DNA of 64,000 bases, from positions 248,001 through 312,000 of the forward strand of contig DGAG01000007.1 of assembly GCA_002382325.1 (NCBI GenBank), read 5' to 3'. The position numbers were made by a program, and so were the translations under genes. Source of the DNA: Epsilonproteobacteria bacterium UBA4036. GTDB taxonomy: Bacteria > Campylobacterota > Campylobacteria > Campylobacterales > Arcobacteraceae. Each line of letters begins with the position of its first letter. The stretch's first letter is position 1. The notes under the pieces were generated by a model that searched no databases, had not been told where the DNA came from, and was given only the letters and a program-made list of their open reading frames with translations. This document shows, one piece after another, positions 24,003 through 32,878 of this stretch.

Positions 24003-26939
24003 TTATTGCATTGAATCAATTTGAGGCAATTTCACAGTAAAGGTCACTCCTTTGCCTTCTTGACTCTCACACGTAATTGTTCCATTGAGTTTTTTATTGA
24101 CTAAACTGTAAATAATATTAAGCCCCAAACCTGTTCCACCGCCTTCTCTGTTTGTCGTAAAGAAAGGTTCATAAATCTTTTTAAGATGCTCTTTTTTAAT
24201 TCCCTTACCATTGTCTTTATACACCAAAACAATTTCATCGTTTAGTGTTTTGACGTCAATATTGATTTTACCTTCCATATTTTTATCAAAACCGTGCATT
24301 AAAGAGTTGACAATTAAATTGGTTAGAATTTGAGAAATATCACCAGGATAAGTAGAAAGCTTTAAGTCATTGGGACAACTGACTTCAACACTCACTTTGG
24401 ATTGTTTGAGTTTATTTTGCAAACTCAATACCACTTCATCGATGTATTTATGCAGTTGTATCTCTCTTTTTTCTTCAAGACTTTGATCAACAGCCACTTG
24501 CTTGAAACTTTTGACCAATTGCGCTGTTTTTTCTAAATTTAAGCGTATGGTATGTGCCAAATTATAAGCAATCTCTATGTAGTTTTGAAACTCTTCTTCA
24601 CTTAAGTTATCTTCTTCATAATCTTTTTTAAGTTTTTTTGTTATATCACTAAAATGCGTAATCCCTGTTAAACTCAATCCCACAGGCGTATTAATTTCAT
24701 GCGCAACACCCGCAACCAAACCACCTAAACTGGCAAGTTTTTCACTCTCGATTAAATGTTCTTGTGTTCGTTCAAGTTTTTCCATGGATTGTTTAAGCTC
24801 TAAGGTTCTTTCTTCAACTTTTCTTTCAAGATTTTCATTAAGATGACGTATCTCTTGTTGTGCAATACGTTTTGCCTTAATTTCACTGTCAAGTTGATTG
24901 ATTTTTTCTTGCAATTGTTGAGAATGACGTACCAACAACTTCTCTTTTTCTTCATAAAAATTGATTTTTTCATTAAACTCTTTGGGAGTAATTTTCATTT
25001 TTGATAAGACATTGGCATAAGCATTTGAGAGTTCTTTTGACTCTTTTTTAGAAAAAAGTTCACTCTTTTCCATAACATTATGCGCACTTGCTGCTCCAAT
25101 GGTCCCCGAAAGCGTTCTTTCGGTTTGTCCGTGTAATTTGGCTAACTCTAAGATATTTATCATGGAACGATTTCCAAAATTTAACTCTTTTAAAATTAAA
25201 TTCAAAATTTGTTCACTTTTTTCTTCTTTAAAATATTCGTTTAAAATCTTTTTATATCTTCGAAGTTTTTGATATAAATCGATATGATTACTCAGTTCTT
25301 GCGTAACTTCAAACTTCTCTTGCACTCTTAAGATATCAACAAAATCATCGGTTACTTTATTTTCATCGTTGGATTTTTTGGTAAATAAAGAAAAAAGTAC
25401 AAAAAAACTGATATTAAAAAACATTGACCAAAACAGTGAGTGTGTGAGCATATCGTAGTTGCTTAAACCAAACAGTTCTAAAGGTTTTAAGAACCAAAGA
25501 TTAAACAATCCATTGGTTAAAATGGCACCATCAATCCAATCGGTGTTGACAAATTGTGGAATAATAAGCGTAAAGAACCAAATCACAAATCCTGCAAGCA
25601 TTCCAGCAATGGCGCCTTTTTTATTGCCACTTTTCCAAAACAGTCCGCCAATTAAAACAGGAACAAACTGTAAAATGGCTGCAAATGAAATCAAACCCAC
25701 ATCAACCAATAAATAGTTTTTGATCACAAAAATATAGAACAAATACCCAGCAAAAATAAAAAAGGCCACAATAACCCAACGCAAAAGCAAAATACGCTTT
25801 TTTAAAAAATTTAAAGGTTCATACGAGTCTATTAAAGGTAAAATTAAATAGTTACTGATCATCACCGACATGGTCATGGACGTAATCATAATCATACTCG
25901 TTGATGCAGAAAATCCTCCAATAAATGCCACCAACGCCACAAAACTGTTTTCACTTTTCAAAGGCAAGGTTAAGACATAAAAATCAATTAATGTTTTAGA
26001 ATCACTGGATAAAACCCCACCCAATGCAATGGGAACCGTAAAAAAAGTGATTAAAAACAGATACAAAGGAAAAATCCACATGGCTTTATAGATATGATTT
26101 TCATTGGAGTTTTCAACCACACTGACATGAAATTGTCTGGGCAAAAACATCACAGCAAACATGGATAAAATGAGAACCGATAACCAATTGGAAAACGAGG
26201 TACTGCTGTTTTGCTGTGAAATCAAATCAGAATAGATACGGGCTTCATACGCTTTGGAAAAAATATCATCCAACCCATCAAATAAAACGTATGTCACAAA
26301 GACACCCACAATAATAATGGCAAGGAGTTTAATAATCGATTCAACTGCCACCATGACCATCATTCCTTGATGACGTTCACTGGGGTCAACTTTACGCAGT
26401 CCAAAAATAATGGTAAAAAAAATCATTAAAGAAACAATAACAAAGCCTACAGTATCACTGGTTAAAAAGGTGGTTTCTTGTTTAATTTCATAATTTTGAA
26501 CGGTTAAAATATTAATCGAAGTAATCAATGACTTTAATTGAATGGAGATATAAGGCACCGTCCCAATAAGTGCAGTGATACTTACAATCGCACCAACAAG
26601 TCGCGATTTGTCATAACGAGCTGAAATCAAATCCGCAATCGAGGTTATCTTGTAAAGATTTTTGATGCGTATGAGTTTTTTAAGTAACAATGGCCACAAA
26701 AATATAATTAACGTAGGGCCCAAATAAACGGCTAAAAAGACAAATCCACTGTTAACGGCTTTTCCCACTCCGCCATAATAGGTCCATGCCGTACAGTAAA
26801 TGGTCAACGATAACGCATAAATCCAAGAAGAGGAAGCAATGGTGTTATTGCTGTCTTTTTTTTCTATAAAATAGGCCGTTAAAAACAGTGCCAACATATA
26901 AATAAGAAAAAATGAGACAATGGCATAGATACTAAACAT
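24003..26939 (-). CDS. SLC5 solute symporter fused to histidine kinase (CbrA-like)
   Basis: The protein has 978 residues from the ATG at 26939. A start two codons earlier lacks room for the AAGGA ribosome site. About residues 1-530 form a sodium:solute symporter with some 13 membrane helices. A linker with a long coiled coil follows (about 640-730), then HisKA with His747 (GVAHEINTPVG) and a HATPase domain with DNGKGI and GGGTGLGL motifs. Pseudomonas CbrA, of the same architecture, couples histidine uptake and carbon/nitrogen status to a response regulator. The substrate here cannot be told. The start overlaps the small membrane gene upstream by 8 bp. Confidence 0.92.
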   Translation of the reverse strand: MFSIYAIVSFFLIYMLALFLTAYFIEKKDSNNTIASSSWIYALSLTIYCTAWTYYGGVGKAVNSGFVFLAVYLGPTLIIFLWPLLLKKLIRIKNLYKITSIADLISARYDKSRLVGAIVSITALIGTVPYISIQLKSLITSINILTVQNYEIKQETTFLTSDTVGFVIVSLMIFFTIIFGLRKVDPSERHQGMMVMVAVESIIKLLAIIIVGVFVTYVLFDGLDDIFSKAYEARIYSDLISQQNSSTSFSNWLSVLILSMFAVMFLPRQFHVSVVENSNENHIYKAMWIFPLYLFLITFFTVPIALGGVLSSDSKTLIDFYVLTLPLKSENSFVALVAFIGGFSASTSMIMITSMTMSVMISNYLILPLIDSYEPLNFLKKRILLLRWVIVAFFIFAGYLFYIFVIKNYLLVDVGLISFAAILQFVPVLIGGLFWKSGNKKGAIAGMLAGFVIWFFTLIIPQFVNTDWIDGAILTNGLFNLWFLKPLELFGLSNYDMLTHSLFWSMFFNISFFVLFSLFTKKSNDENKVTDDFVDILRVQEKFEVTQELSNHIDLYQKLRRYKKILNEYFKEEKSEQILNLILKELNFGNRSMINILELAKLHGQTERTLSGTIGAASAHNVMEKSELFSKKESKELSNAYANVLSKMKITPKEFNEKINFYEEKEKLLVRHSQQLQEKINQLDSEIKAKRIAQQEIRHLNENLERKVEERTLELKQSMEKLERTQEHLIESEKLASLGGLVAGVAHEINTPVGLSLTGITHFSDITKKLKKDYEEDNLSEEEFQNYIEIAYNLAHTIRLNLEKTAQLVKSFKQVAVDQSLEEKREIQLHKYIDEVVLSLQNKLKQSKVSVEVSCPNDLKLSTYPGDISQILTNLIVNSLMHGFDKNMEGKINIDVKTLNDEIVLVYKDNGKGIKKEHLKKIYEPFFTTNREGGGTGLGLNIIYSLVNKKLNGTITCESQEGKGVTFTVKLPQIDSMQ

Positions 26940-27141
26940 GGTCATCCTTCTGCTCTTTTTTGTATCCGTAACTGATAATAAAAAGAAGAAGAATCATAAT
27001 AAACCAAAAAGAGAAAATAATGGTAAAACTGTTTTTAATGGTATTGCTGTTAATTAATGGAAAAACCACCATATTTAAAAGCGTAAAAAAAAGAATAAAT
27101 ATAAATATTAAAAAGCTGAATTGTTTCATCTTTTTTCTCAT
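26932..27141 (-). CDS. Small two-helix membrane protein before the symporter-kinase
   Basis: The protein has 69 residues. Two hydrophobic helices (about 8-30 and 41-61) are followed by a charged tail. The stop overlaps the symporter-kinase start (ATGTTTAG), so the two are translationally coupled. Small membrane partners of SLC5 symporters (DUF485/DUF4212 types) and CbrX upstream of Pseudomonas cbrA occupy the same place, but I cannot show homology by eye. Role as an accessory subunit is an inference. Confidence 0.75.
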   Translation of the reverse strand: MRKKMKQFSFLIFIFILFFTLLNMVVFPLINSNTIKNSFTIIFSFWFIMILLLFIISYGYKKEQKDDHV

Positions 27142-27324
27142 GGATTTTCCTTAAAATTGTGTTCAAAGTCGAAACAATTGTACAATATTTTTTATTATAT
27201 TTTAGAATTAATTATAATAAGTAACACTCTGTAACAATAAATTGGATTTTATGCAATATTAAGCTTCATTTTATCCAGTTGTCAATAATATTATTAAAGT
27301 AATTTTAAGATAAAGGGAAAAACA

Positions 27325-27804
27325 ATGATTACGCCTCAAAGATCAAAAGATTTGACAATGACGCTTCTTATGACTCCTGATAAAGCGAACTTTTCAGGCA
27401 CCAATGTTCATGGGGGAGAAATTTTAAAAATGCTGGACCATGTGGCATATGCCTGTGCAGCACGATATACAGGAAATTATGCTGTTACACTTTCAGTTGA
27501 TATGGTGTTATTTAAGCATCCCATTAAAATTGGCTCACTAGTAACCTTTTATGCTTCTGTAAATTATACGGGTAGAACATCTATGGAGATTGGGATTAAA
27601 GTTATCTCTGAGGACATTAAAGAAAAAACACGAAAACACACCAATGTATGTTACTTTACCATGATTGCTGTTGACGCAGATGGGAAACCAACCCCTGTTC
27701 CAAAATTAGAACTTGAAACAGAAGATGATAAACGACGCTATAATGATGCCATAAGAAGAAAAGAGGCAAGAATTAACGCCAAAAGTCTTACTCATATCGG
27801 GTAA
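27325..27804 (+). CDS. Acyl-CoA thioesterase, hotdog fold (YciA/BACH type)
   Basis: The protein has 159 residues. FSGTNVHGGEILKMLDHVAY contains the conserved asparagine and catalytic aspartate region of the YciA/ACOT7 family; VDMVLFKHPIKIGSLVTFYA follows. It hydrolyses acyl-CoA esters in the cytoplasm. It is monocistronic and divergent from the signalling operon, with a ribosome site (AAAGGG) before the start. The final codons form part of the hairpin at 27782-27810. Confidence 0.9.
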   Translation: MITPQRSKDLTMTLLMTPDKANFSGTNVHGGEILKMLDHVAYACAARYTGNYAVTLSVDMVLFKHPIKIGSLVTFYASVNYTGRTSMEIGIKVISEDIKEKTRKHTNVCYFTMIAVDADGKPTPVPKLELETEDDKRRYNDAIRRKEARINAKSLTHIG

Positions 27805-27838
27805 GACTTTATCAAAAGCTGTTTTACACAGCTTTTGA
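27782..27838. terminator. Two adjacent hairpins between convergent genes
   Basis: Hairpin one: AAAGTCTTAC (27782-27791) pairs perfectly with GTAAGACTTT (27801-27810) and includes the thioesterase stop. Hairpin two: TCAAAAGCTGT (27812-27822) pairs perfectly with 27828-27838 and includes the stop of the ABC-F gene on the other strand. Each gene thus ends inside its own stem. Long T-runs are absent. Confidence 0.65.
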
Positions 27839-29413
27839 CTCTAAAAATTCCTCATACGTTCCTTTGAAATCTACAATTGACCCATCTTTTTGAATCTCAA
27901 TAATTCTGTTTGCAAATGCATCAAGCAACTCTCTGTCGTGTGACACACAAATACAAGAACCTGCGTACGCCAATAATCCCTCACCTAAAGCAATAATGGC
28001 TTCAAGGTCTAAATGGTTGGTGGGTTCATCTAAAATCATAAAGTTTGGTTGTTCAAGCATAATTTTTGATAACATCATTCTATGCTTTTCTCCCCCACTA
28101 CACGCATTGACTTTTTTCTCTTGCTCTTGTCCATTGAAAAGCATTCGACCTAAACAGTTTCTGATTTCTGAAATATCTGCATCTCTGTCAAAATTTCTCA
28201 ACCAATCATACAATGTAATATCACCTTTGATGATATCTGTGGCATTTTGTGGGAAATATCCATTTTGAATCGTTGCACCCCAGTGGATTTCACCGCTGTC
28301 TGGTTTGATATTTTCTATCATAATTTCACATAATGTAGTTTTACCAATACCGTTTGGTCCAATCAATGCAATTTTGTCATCTTTTTCAACGGTAAAAGAG
28401 ATATTGTTTAATACCACTTCTCCCTCGTACGATTTAGAAACATTTTTTACACTTAATAACTCTTTACCCACTTCTCTTTTTTGTTTAAAAATAATTGATG
28501 GGTCACGTCTGCTCGAAACGGCAATAGCTCCCACATCAAGTTTATCAAGTTGTTTTTGTCGTGAAGTGGCTTGTTTGGCTTTAGACGCATTGGCACTAAA
28601 TCGTGCAATAAATTTTTCAAGTTCTTCTTTCTCTTTTTGTTTTTTATTGACATCAGTTTGTTGTTGTTTTGCAATCAAAGTTGAAGCAATATACCAATCG
28701 TCATAGTTTCCTGTAAACTCTCTGATTTGTTTAAAGTCCACGTCTAAAATATGCGTACATACTGCATTTAAGAAGTGTCTGTCGTGAGAGATAACAACCA
28801 TTGTACCATCGTGGTGTTGAAGTTGATTTTCCAGCCAACCAATGGTTTCAATATCCAAGTTGTTTGTAGGCTCATCTAAGAACAATACATCCGGTTTTGG
28901 ATATAACACTTGCGCTAAAAGCACTTTAAATTTATCTCCCCCTGTAATGGTACTCATCAAATCTTGTTGTTGTGAAGCAGGAAAGCCTAAATCTTCTAAA
29001 ATTTTTGTAATTTTAATATCGTATTCATAGGTGGGGTCTTCTTCACAACAAATCATCTCTAACTCGCCGAGTCTCTCACCAATTTCATCGGTGTACTCTT
29101 CCATGTACAATCGTTCTTTTTCTTTGATTGCATCGTAGAGTCGTTTGTTTCCTAAAAGAACCGTATCAAAAATTGAGAACTCTTCATAAGCAAATTGATT
29201 TTGACTTAATGTTCCGATTTTTTTACCATTTTGAACTTGTACTTCACCCTCTGTGGCTTCTTCTTGTCCTGAAAGAATTTTTAAAAATGTTGTTTTTCCT
29301 GCTCCATTGGCTCCAATAAGTCCGTATCGTTTTCCACCATCTAGTTTTAAATTGATGTCTTGAAACAAAACTCTTGCGCCAAAAGCCTTCTTTAAATTTA
29401 CCGTTTGAACCAT
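27824..29413 (-). CDS. ABC-F family ribosome-associated ATPase (YbiT-like)
   Basis: The protein has 529 residues and two ABC cassettes without membrane segments. Walker A motifs are GANGAGKTT (near 37) and GPNGIGKTT (near 355). The Walker B regions are DVLFLDEPTNNLD and NFMILDEPTNHLD. The second signature is CSGGEKHR; the first cassette has the variant STITGGDKFK. The linker between cassettes is rich in Lys/Gln, as expected for P-site tRNA interaction. Length and motifs match the YbiT branch (about 530 residues), a translation factor class that rescues stalled ribosomes. Confidence 0.9.
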   Translation of the reverse strand: MVQTVNLKKAFGARVLFQDINLKLDGGKRYGLIGANGAGKTTFLKILSGQEEATEGEVQVQNGKKIGTLSQNQFAYEEFSIFDTVLLGNKRLYDAIKEKERLYMEEYTDEIGERLGELEMICCEEDPTYEYDIKITKILEDLGFPASQQQDLMSTITGGDKFKVLLAQVLYPKPDVLFLDEPTNNLDIETIGWLENQLQHHDGTMVVISHDRHFLNAVCTHILDVDFKQIREFTGNYDDWYIASTLIAKQQQTDVNKKQKEKEELEKFIARFSANASKAKQATSRQKQLDKLDVGAIAVSSRRDPSIIFKQKREVGKELLSVKNVSKSYEGEVVLNNISFTVEKDDKIALIGPNGIGKTTLCEIMIENIKPDSGEIHWGATIQNGYFPQNATDIIKGDITLYDWLRNFDRDADISEIRNCLGRMLFNGQEQEKKVNACSGGEKHRMMLSKIMLEQPNFMILDEPTNHLDLEAIIALGEGLLAYAGSCICVSHDRELLDAFANRIIEIQKDGSIVDFKGTYEEFLESKAV

Positions 29414-29474
29414 ATATTACTCACTTTTTCTTGTTATTATGTCGCGATTATACCTTAAAGTAGCTAATACGAAT

Positions 29475-30953
29475 CTAAACATTGCACTTCATTTTTGGAC
29501 GATACACTTTAATATTTTCACAATTTAACGCATCTCGTAAATATTGAGCGTGAAGCTGACTTAAAATTCCTTTATCGCAATAAAACAGATACTCTTTGTT
29601 TTGGGACAATTTGACAAATTGACTTTTAAGTTGGTGAAAAGGAATCTTAATCGTTTCGCACGAAGCTTGAATACACTCATTGCCTTGTCTGATATCGATA
29701 ATGGTGTATTTTCCACTTGAAATATCCGATACGGTTTCGATTTGCCCTATTTCATTGATATCTGCGACAATATCTGCCACGTTAATCGTAACAGCATTTT
29801 CAACTGCTTTATCCAACACTTCATAATTGAACTTTTCAGCTTCTTTTTCCATTCTGTCGTAAGAGCCGTGTGTAACAGGATTTTTAGAAATTACACCACA
29901 ATATTCTGGCATGGTTTCAGCAAATCGTCGTGTACCAATCTCATTGGCGATGTTCATAATTTCTGGTTTATTCATTGTACTTAAAGGACGTAACACCAAC
30001 TTGTTGGTGGCTTGGTCAATAAGTGCTAGATTACGCAATGTTTGGCTGGAGACTTGTGCCACACTTTCTCCTGTGAGTAGAGCATCGATTTTCATCTCAT
30101 CGGCAATTTTTTCTGCGGCTTTTAGCATCAATCGTTTAAGCGTAACTCCCATATATGACTCCGAAGTTGAGTTGAATATTTCCGTTACCACATCATCAAA
30201 GGGAACAGAGATAAAGGAGACTTTATGCGATGAACCAAATTTGTTCCACAAATAAAACGCCACTTGTTTTACTCCAATTTCATGGGCAATTCCACCTAAG
30301 TTAAAAAAAATAAAATGCGTTTTAATTCCTCTTTTCATCGTCAAATAACTGGCAACAGTAGAGTCAAATCCTCCCGACATCAAAGATAAAATATCCCCTT
30401 GCGTTCCTAAAGGAAAACCTCCTAAGCCTTTGTATGTATGAAAAATGATGTTCAGTTGATTGTTATTGAGTTCTACTTTAATTGTAACTTCGGGATTGTG
30501 TAAGTCTACTTGACTGCTTGGATTTTTTGCCAACATAAATCCCCCAACGGTTTGTTCAATTTGTGGAGATTTAAACGCATGGGTGCCTGAACGTTTAACT
30601 CGAACAACAAAACGTTTGTTTTGAATCTCTTTTGCCATCGCCTCATTAACGATGGTTTTAATTTGATCCAACGTCGTCACTTCATCAAATTGAAGGGCTT
30701 CTAAAACTTGTTCAACACCTGGGGTATCCAATAGTTTAATTCGAACTTCTGTTACCACTTCAATTGGACAAACGACTTCAATTTTGTCAAAAAACTTTTT
30801 GGTTTTAATCTCAGGAGAAATACGTGTTAAAAGTTTTTGTACATTGCCATTGAGTTGAGCAATCATTTGTCGTTTGGCACTGCTGCCTTTTATCATAATT
30901 TCAGGAAAAAATTTCAGTATAAATTTTTGTGTTTTAACATTTGAGTTATCCAT
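29475..30953 (-). CDS. thiI: tRNA 4-thiouridine synthase with rhodanese domain
   Basis: The protein has 492 residues. An N-terminal ferredoxin-like/THUMP region (about 60-170) precedes the PP-loop LMSGGFDSTVASY (near 193), the AANH-type sulfurtransferase core (MPEYCGVISKNP carries a conserved Cys). A C-terminal rhodanese domain carries YCDKGILSQLHA with the persulfide cysteine near residue 463. It makes s4U8 in tRNA and may supply sulfur for thiamine thiazole. The domain order matches E. coli ThiI. Confidence 0.95.
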   Translation of the reverse strand: MDNSNVKTQKFILKFFPEIMIKGSSAKRQMIAQLNGNVQKLLTRISPEIKTKKFFDKIEVVCPIEVVTEVRIKLLDTPGVEQVLEALQFDEVTTLDQIKTIVNEAMAKEIQNKRFVVRVKRSGTHAFKSPQIEQTVGGFMLAKNPSSQVDLHNPEVTIKVELNNNQLNIIFHTYKGLGGFPLGTQGDILSLMSGGFDSTVASYLTMKRGIKTHFIFFNLGGIAHEIGVKQVAFYLWNKFGSSHKVSFISVPFDDVVTEIFNSTSESYMGVTLKRLMLKAAEKIADEMKIDALLTGESVAQVSSQTLRNLALIDQATNKLVLRPLSTMNKPEIMNIANEIGTRRFAETMPEYCGVISKNPVTHGSYDRMEKEAEKFNYEVLDKAVENAVTINVADIVADINEIGQIETVSDISSGKYTIIDIRQGNECIQASCETIKIPFHQLKSQFVKLSQNKEYLFYCDKGILSQLHAQYLRDALNCENIKVYRPKMKCNV

Positions 30954-31074
30954 TGGTAATGTGACCTTATTTTTAAATATCGCGGATTATACCATATCAA
31001 GAGTAAAGTCATCCTCATTACATAACTTTTACACAGTTTTTTGATACCATTTATCAAAATTTTCAAGGCTTTTG

Positions 31075-31995
31075 ATGACCGTTTTTTTCACCTTACTGGG
31101 TAAAATATTACCCCTTTATTTGAGTGTTCTTTTAGGCTTTTTCAGTACCAAATTTTTTAATTGCGATAAGCAAACTGTTGCTAAAATATTGCTTTTTATT
31201 TTAGCCCCTTTAATTGTTTTTAATGCCACAATAAGTATTGAAATAAGCCCATCCATTCTTTTTTTACCTGCTTTCTTTTTTACCCTAAGTGTGGCGATTG
31301 CCTTTATATGTTTGCCTATTTTTTATAAACTATTTAAAGACAACTCTGCTAACGTTCTTGCTTTTAGTGTTGCCACAGGTAATACTGGGAATTTAGGGAT
31401 TCCCGTTGCCATTTTATTTCTCTCACCTTCGATGGTGGATGTTTTTATTTTTACGGTATTAGCATCAATTTTATATCAAAACTCCATTGGCTACTATATT
31501 ACAGCAAAAAGCAATTTTACTCTCACACAAAGCCTACTTAAAGTCATCAAACTTCCTGTTCTTCATGCGTTTATCTTAGGCATTACGTTAAATTTACTGG
31601 GCTTTAAAATTCCTGAAATGTTTATGGAATATACCACTTATTTAAAAGGTGCTTATGCGATTTTAGGTATGATGCTTTTAGGAATGGGGATGGAACACCT
31701 TAAAACCTCTGGTGGTTTTGATATTAAATTTATTGGCTTAGCTTTAGGAGTTAAATTTATTGTTTGGCCCGTACTTGTTTTGATATTTATCTTTTTAGAT
31801 AAAACCGTATGGGGAGTTTTAAACCCTGAATTGTATGGGGTCATGTTTATTTTTAGTATTGTTCCTTTAGCAGGCAATACCGTTACGATTGCCACTATTT
31901 TAAATGTGAAACCCGAAAAAATGTCACTTGCCGTCTTTATTTCAACTTTAGTTTCACTCTTTTATATCCCACTTATGCTTTACTGGTACCATTAA
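31075..31995 (+). CDS. AEC-family (auxin efflux carrier-like) transporter
   Basis: The protein has 306 residues and about ten hydrophobic helices. Family features are a first helix ending in LLGFFSTKFF, the ATGNTGNLGIPVAI motif near residue 100 and a late IVPLAGNTVTIA, both with the helix-breaking Asn/Pro pattern of these carriers. The ATG at 31075 is preferred to the TTG one codon earlier because AAGG stands six bases upstream. The substrate is unknown; bacterial relatives move malate, malonate or other small organic acids. Confidence 0.85.
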   Translation: MTVFFTLLGKILPLYLSVLLGFFSTKFFNCDKQTVAKILLFILAPLIVFNATISIEISPSILFLPAFFFTLSVAIAFICLPIFYKLFKDNSANVLAFSVATGNTGNLGIPVAILFLSPSMVDVFIFTVLASILYQNSIGYYITAKSNFTLTQSLLKVIKLPVLHAFILGITLNLLGFKIPEMFMEYTTYLKGAYAILGMMLLGMGMEHLKTSGGFDIKFIGLALGVKFIVWPVLVLIFIFLDKTVWGVLNPELYGVMFIFSIVPLAGNTVTIATILNVKPEKMSLAVFISTLVSLFYIPLMLYWYH

Positions 31996-32004
31996 GCATC
32001 AAAA

Positions 32005-32193
32005 TTATTTCACTTTTTCCAAGAGAGTGGGCATTATTTGACCAATTTCATGGAATCGGTAATTAAAGCTCTCAACAACGACAGGATAAAGTCGGTGATG
32101 TTTGTACTTTTCATGCCATTTTGATTCTTTATTTTCATACACATTATAGTACTCATATCTCAGTTGGTACGCCACTTTTTGTAAATCTTTCAT
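32005..32193 (-). CDS. Small unknown protein
   Basis: The protein has 62 residues, rich in Tyr, His, Lys and Glu, with no membrane segment and no cysteine. It has a plausible AGG ribosome site seven bases upstream. It is convergent with the AEC transporter (9 bp apart). The amino-acid make-up and the tight fit between neighbours suggest a real gene, but I recognise no family. Confidence 0.5.
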   Translation of the reverse strand: MKDLQKVAYQLRYEYYNVYENKESKWHEKYKHHRLYPVVVESFNYRFHEIGQIMPTLLEKVK

Positions 32194-32214
32194 ATTTTAC
32201 CTAAGCTCATTAAC

Positions 32215-32243
32215 AATAAAAAGTCAGAAACTGACTTTTTATT
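32215..32243 (-). terminator. Strong hairpin terminator of the nitroreductase operon
   Basis: A perfect 13-bp stem (AATAAAAAGTCAG with its complement) has a 3-base loop. On the minus strand the right arm ends in CTTTTTATT, so the T-run is part of the stem. The nitroreductase stop codon lies in the stem. Confidence 0.75.
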
Positions 32244-32868
32244 TGATAAACTCAACAATCTCTTCCAATGGAACTCGAAGTTGCGTCGATTGAGGATTGA
32301 TTCTGTATCCAAAAGGCAATATCAAAGATAATCGATATTGGCTTTTATCCAAACCTAAAATCTCTTCTACTTTCTCTTTTTCAAATCCTTCAATGGGACA
32401 AGAATCAATCCCTTTTACTGCCGCTGCTGTCATCATATTTCCTGCAGCAATAAATGTTTGTCGTGCTGTCCAAGAATAGATATTCTCATCGTTTCTTAAG
32501 GTATCTTCCAAATGAGACGCATATAAATTCAAATAAAACTCAAGTTTCTCTTGAGGCATATTACGTCGGGCAAATCTCTTCAAAGGGATACCCGATTGCG
32601 GTCTTACGCTATTGATACCTGCTAAAATCACCACCAAATGAGAACACGATGTGATTTGCACTTGGTTCCAACAAGCAGGTCGAAGTTTTGCTTTTAACGC
32701 TTCATTGGTAATAACTAAAAACTTCCACGCTTCCATACCAAATGAAGAGGGAGATTTTCGCCCTGCTTCTAAAATATAACGTAAATCTTCGTCGTTTATT
32801 TTTTTACTCTCATCAAACACTTTACACGCGTGTCTAAAATCCATGGCTTGTTCAAACGTTTTATCCAT
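32239..32868 (-). CDS. Nitroreductase-family NAD(P)H oxidoreductase
   Basis: The protein has 209 residues. RHACKVFDESKKI at the start, GRKSPSSFGMEAWKFLVI and DSCPIEGFEKEKVEEILGL are FMN-binding signatures of the NfsB/YfkO-type nitroreductases. It probably reduces quinones, nitro compounds or enones with two electrons. Last gene of the quinone-response block, 10 bp after the iron alcohol dehydrogenase. It ends in a strong hairpin. Confidence 0.9.
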   Translation of the reverse strand: MDKTFEQAMDFRHACKVFDESKKINDEDLRYILEAGRKSPSSFGMEAWKFLVITNEALKAKLRPACWNQVQITSCSHLVVILAGINSVRPQSGIPLKRFARRNMPQEKLEFYLNLYASHLEDTLRNDENIYSWTARQTFIAAGNMMTAAAVKGIDSCPIEGFEKEKVEEILGLDKSQYRLSLILPFGYRINPQSTQLRVPLEEIVEFIK

Positions 32869-32878
32869 ACTTTCTCCT

